From contig DSBL01000047.1 of assembly GCA_011049455.1 (NCBI GenBank), positions 1-48,149 of the forward strand: DNA of 48,149 nt, given 5' to 3'. Below, in pieces: positions 45,901-48,149 of this stretch (its first letter is position 1; every line of letters starts with the position of its first letter). This stretch comes from Desulfonatronum sp. (GTDB lineage: Bacteria > Desulfobacterota > Desulfovibrionia > Desulfovibrionales > Desulfonatronaceae). The notes under the pieces are model-generated. The model did no database searches and was not told the DNA's origin. It saw nothing but the letters and a program-made list of their open reading frames with translations. Made by a program: the position numbers and the translations under genes.

Positions 45901-45975
45901 GATTTTTGTTTGCCCCGCTTTCTGCTGGGAGTTTTCTAATGTCCGCCAAAGGGGGATATCTGCTCCCTCCGGACT

Positions 45976-46027
45976 CTTAGATCTTATCCGTAAATAAAGT
46001 CTACTTTATTTACGGATAAGATCTAAG
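45976..46027. repeat. Perfect palindrome, 25-bp arms with 2-bp centre
   Basis: Positions 45976-46000 are the exact reverse complement of 46003-46027, separated by CT. The arms are AT-rich (CTTAGATCTTATCCG inward to AATAAAGT). They cover the stop codon of the ldhA-like gene, so transcripts of that gene would end in a long hairpin. No T tract follows, so a standard terminator is unlikely; abutted terminal repeats of a lost mobile element are another reading. Confidence 0.9.
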
Positions 46028-47030
46028 CCTTTATCATCTCCTGAGTGACCTCATGAATATGCCCTTGGCCAGTTTCAAAGGCGGTGATGTTCTCAAGGGT
46101 GGTTTCAGCGATATTGCGCAGGGCCTCTTCGGTGAAGAAACCCTGGTGCCCCGTGATCAGGACATTGGGAAAAGTCAGGAGCCTGGCGAATACATCATCC
46201 TGGATCACCTCGTCAGAGAGATCCTCGAAAAAAATGTCCGCTTCTTCTTCGTACACATCCAGTCCCACACTGCCGGCCTTGCCGCTTTTCAGCCCAGCTA
46301 TGAGCGCCCGGGTATCCACGATGGCCCCTCTGCTGGTATTGATCAGCATCACGCCATCCCGCATTTTGGAAAGAGCCTCATTGTTGATCAAATGATGTGT
46401 CTGGGGAGTCAGGGGACAGAGCAGGCTGATGATGTGGGAACGGGCAAACAACTCTTCCAGCTGCACGTAGTTCATGCCCAATGCCTGGCAGTCCTTGTTG
46501 GGATGGGGATCAAATCCCAGCAGTTCACATCCGAAGCCGGACATCAACCTGGTAAAGATCGTTCCGATCAGTCCGGTGCCGATTATTCCTACAGTTTTCC
46601 CATGGATATCAAACCCCAGGAGTCCATCCAGGGAGAAATTTCTCTCACGGACTCGGTTGTAAGCCCTGTGGATGTGCCGGTTCAAGGCCAGTGCCAGGGC
46701 CAAGGTATGTTCGGCCACGGCATGGGGCGAGTAGGCAGGCACCCTAACTATTGTAATGTTGAAATCTTGGGCCGCTTTCAGGTCCACATGATTGAAGCCG
46801 GCGGAACGAAGGGCCAGGAGCTTCAGTCCACCGTCAGCCATGGCCTGCAAGACGGTTCTGTCGACAGAATCATTCACAAACACGCAAACGGCGTCGAACC
46901 CATTTACCAGGGAACAGGTTTCCGAGGTCAGTCGCGTTTCAAAATAGTGCAGTTCATGGCCAGCCTGTTTGTTTGCTGCGTCCAAAAAAACCTGATCATA
47001 CTTTTTGGTGCTGAATACGGCGATACGCAT
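46023..47030 (-). CDS. LdhA-type D-2-hydroxyacid (D-lactate) dehydrogenase
   Basis: 335 residues. Family D-isomer 2-hydroxyacid dehydrogenase, closest in pattern to E. coli Ldh[17 protein letters not shown] at the start, [14 protein letters not shown] site [13 protein letters not shown] (about residues 146-158), catalytic Arg in [10 protein letters not shown], Glu in [11 protein letters not shown] and His in ITGHQGFFT. It probably makes D-lactate from pyruvate with NADH. Start has AGGAA seven bases upstream. The stop sits inside the palindrome, and the start lies next to a truncated ygjP remnant. Confidence 0.92.
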   Translation of the reverse strand: MRIAVFSTKKYDQVFLDAANKQAGHELHYFETRLTSETCSLVNGFDAVCVFVNDSVDRTVLQAMADGGLKLLALRSAGFNHVDLKAAQDFNITIVRVPAYSPHAVAEHTLALALALNRHIHRAYNRVRERNFSLDGLLGFDIHGKTVGIIGTGLIGTIFTRLMSGFGCELLGFDPHPNKDCQALGMNYVQLEELFARSHIISLLCPLTPQTHHLINNEALSKMRDGVMLINTSRGAIVDTRALIAGLKSGKAGSVGLDVYEEEADIFFEDLSDEVIQDDVFARLLTFPNVLITGHQGFFTEEALRNIAETTLENITAFETGQGHIHEVTQEMIKA

Positions 47031-47071
47031 TTCTTACTTCCTGTGGTGGGTATCTTTGGTGGGGATATTCG

Positions 47072-47365
47072 CGCGTGATCTATTTCGACTATGCAAAGTC
47101 GGCAAGGCTGGCCCCAGACCTGGTGGATTTCAGCGTCTTCATACCGCAGTGGGAGCTGATGATTGCACGCGGCTATCCTCTCTTGATGGCGTTTGATCCA
47201 CGCCAGTTTGGACAGGACAAAGGCATGGATATGCTTCAAAGCCAGTTGTTTTGGCGCTGAAACCCGTACCAGCCCGCCAGCAGAGAGAATGCGCAGATGC
47301 AGGTTCTTGATCTTCTTGAACTCCACGACGATCTGGATGCCGTTGGCCTCAATTCGGTTTATCAT
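47072..47365 (-). pseudogene. Truncated YgjP-type metallopeptidase remnant
   Basis: About 95 residues with the opening of the YgjP/DUF45 (WLM) zinc metallopeptidase family: FKKIKNLHLRILSAGGLVRV, then FVLSKLAWIKRHQERI. The HExxH metal site and the rest of the family sequence are absent. The frame then runs into the dehydrogenase gene as meaningless sequence (stop at 46928). So only the N-terminal part survives, broken near 47070. It might still be translated, but it could not be catalytic. Confidence 0.65.
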
Positions 47366-47389
47366 GAATTCCCAGCCTTTTCCTGAGGG

Positions 47390-48061
47390 CTACCCCATGA
47401 CCAATCGCCAAGCCGTGGGAGTCATAGCCATCAGGACCGTCAGCCAAGTCCGCCAGCATCGGAAATCCTCGATCAGAAACAGCATCCTTGGGGCCAGATA
47501 GAACATGGCAAACGGAACACTCATCAGGATGACCAGCAGGCCGGACATGAACATGTTGCCCTGACCAGCGCCGGCCACGCTTTCAACAAAAAGGCCGTCC
47601 CACCAGACCAGAATGATGACCAGGGATACGTAAATCAGAGCATCGGCAAGCTGTTCTACGCGCTTTGCCCGGGGATCGGATTCGTGCTTTTTCCAGGAGG
47701 GAAACAGAACCCAGACAGTGAAGATCGTTGGCAAGAACCCTACCCCGAAGGTCAGAAAAATTTCCAATGCTGGCGAGACTTCCAGAACTTCAGCGGCAAA
47801 ATTCGCGCAGGCAATGAACAGCCCCAGGTGCATCACGCCCAGGATCAGAAAGAGCAGGTAAGCGTATCCACCCCATTCCGGCTGTTCGGTCAATCGAGCA
47901 CGAAGCGGCCTGCTTTTCAGTCCAGCGCCAAGGCCGTGGAGAAGTACCGCCGCCAGCATCAGCCAACCAAACAGCGGCTCAAAACCCTGGGTGTCCGAGA
48001 CCCAGGCGTAGAGATGCGGGACTATCAGAAGGTTGGCCAGAAAAATGAACAGATCGAACAT
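47390..48061 (-). CDS. Integral membrane protein of unknown function
   Basis: 223 residues from ATG 48061; a TTG at 48082 in the same frame would add seven. About six membrane segments are visible: LFIFLANLLIVPHLYAWV, LMLAAVLLHGLGAGL, YLLFLILGVMHLGLFI, FLTFGVGFLPTIFTVWV, ALIYVSLVIILVWWDGLF and FMSGLLVILMSVPFAMFYL. Loops are short; one cytoplasmic loop is charged (SWKKHESDPRAKRVEQ). I recognise no transporter or enzyme motif. The gene ends 24 bases before the ygjP remnant start. Confidence 0.75.
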   Translation of the reverse strand: MFDLFIFLANLLIVPHLYAWVSDTQGFEPLFGWLMLAAVLLHGLGAGLKSRPLRARLTEQPEWGGYAYLLFLILGVMHLGLFIACANFAAEVLEVSPALEIFLTFGVGFLPTIFTVWVLFPSWKKHESDPRAKRVEQLADALIYVSLVIILVWWDGLFVESVAGAGQGNMFMSGLLVILMSVPFAMFYLAPRMLFLIEDFRCWRTWLTVLMAMTPTAWRLVMG

Positions 48062-48149
48062 GGATGACAACCCATTCCTCAACCAGTCGCGTTGCCCTGC
48101 TTGCGAGATTAGTTCCTATCAATGATTTGCAATGACATGTCCAGCCCTC

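Noticed and set aside
1-48149. CRISPR arrays, rRNA genes, riboswitches and complete insertion sequences
   Set aside because: I looked for regularly spaced repeats, rRNA cores, cobalamin/TPP/FMN riboswitch motifs and transposase genes and found none.

Overview
The window reads as chromosomal DNA of a GC-rich anaerobic deltaproteobacterium, most likely Desulfovibrionales-like. The basis is gene content: a B12-dependent ribonucleotide reductase, AmrS next to a cobalamin adenosyltransferase, a class-V aminotransferase paired with serA, a two-ACT-domain regulator beside a UPF0210 protein, and an AspRS of non-discriminating type with gat genes. No rRNA gene is present, so the placement is tentative.

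Layout. 1-2.1 kb: a PAS-PAS protein fused to a headless receiver domain, and an unrecognised gene broken by an in-frame stop. 2.1-5.8 kb (+): a hypothetical protein, a DUF89 protein, a GcvR-like ACT protein and UPF0210. 5.8-22.6 kb (mostly -): methyltransferase, ilvD, ftsX, ftsE, nrdJ carrying a 374-residue LAGLIDADG intein, a Leu/Ile/Val-type binding protein, thiL, a UvrD-type helicase, an alkaline-phosphatase-fold enzyme, a pseudouridine synthase and an envelope FG-GAP-like protein. 22.7-26.8 kb: an RNA m5C methyltransferase, a CLC channel with CBS domains, and ribF. 26.8-32.7 kb: tRNA-Leu(CAG) with terminator, a radical SAM protein, purM, a small lipoprotein, amrS and cobO, then tRNA-Pro(TGG) with terminator and a decayed integrase tail. 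32.7-40.2 kb (+): a racemase, a second headless receiver protein, a 1253-residue hybrid histidine kinase, and an aminotransferase-serA pair. 40.3-45.9 kb (-): two small unknown genes, aspS fused to gatC, a degenerate gatA and gatB. 45.9-48.1 kb: a perfect 25-bp-arm palindrome, an ldhA-like dehydrogenase, a truncated ygjP remnant and a membrane protein.

The most unusual locus is the transamidation cluster at 40.3-45.1 kb. An AspRS with residues typical of the non-discriminating type (His33, Gly86) is fused to a full-length GatC. It is followed by a GatA homologue that has lost the whole Lys-Ser-Ser amidase triad and apparently the glutamine-binding residues. Next comes a GatB that keeps its Glu/His metal site and Cys4 site. 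This suggests a tRNA-dependent amidotransferase without its own glutaminase, fed by free ammonia or by another amidase. The fused gene carries a one-base frameshift in a run of eight C just before class II motif 3. That is a sequencing error, a real lesion, or recoding.

Other signals are the intein placed immediately before the predicted thiyl-radical cysteine of NrdJ, two signalling genes that look like internal-deletion products of hybrid kinases, an integrase relic at tRNA-Pro whose catalytic Tyr position reads Cys, and a diverged palindromic repeat upstream of both tRNA genes.
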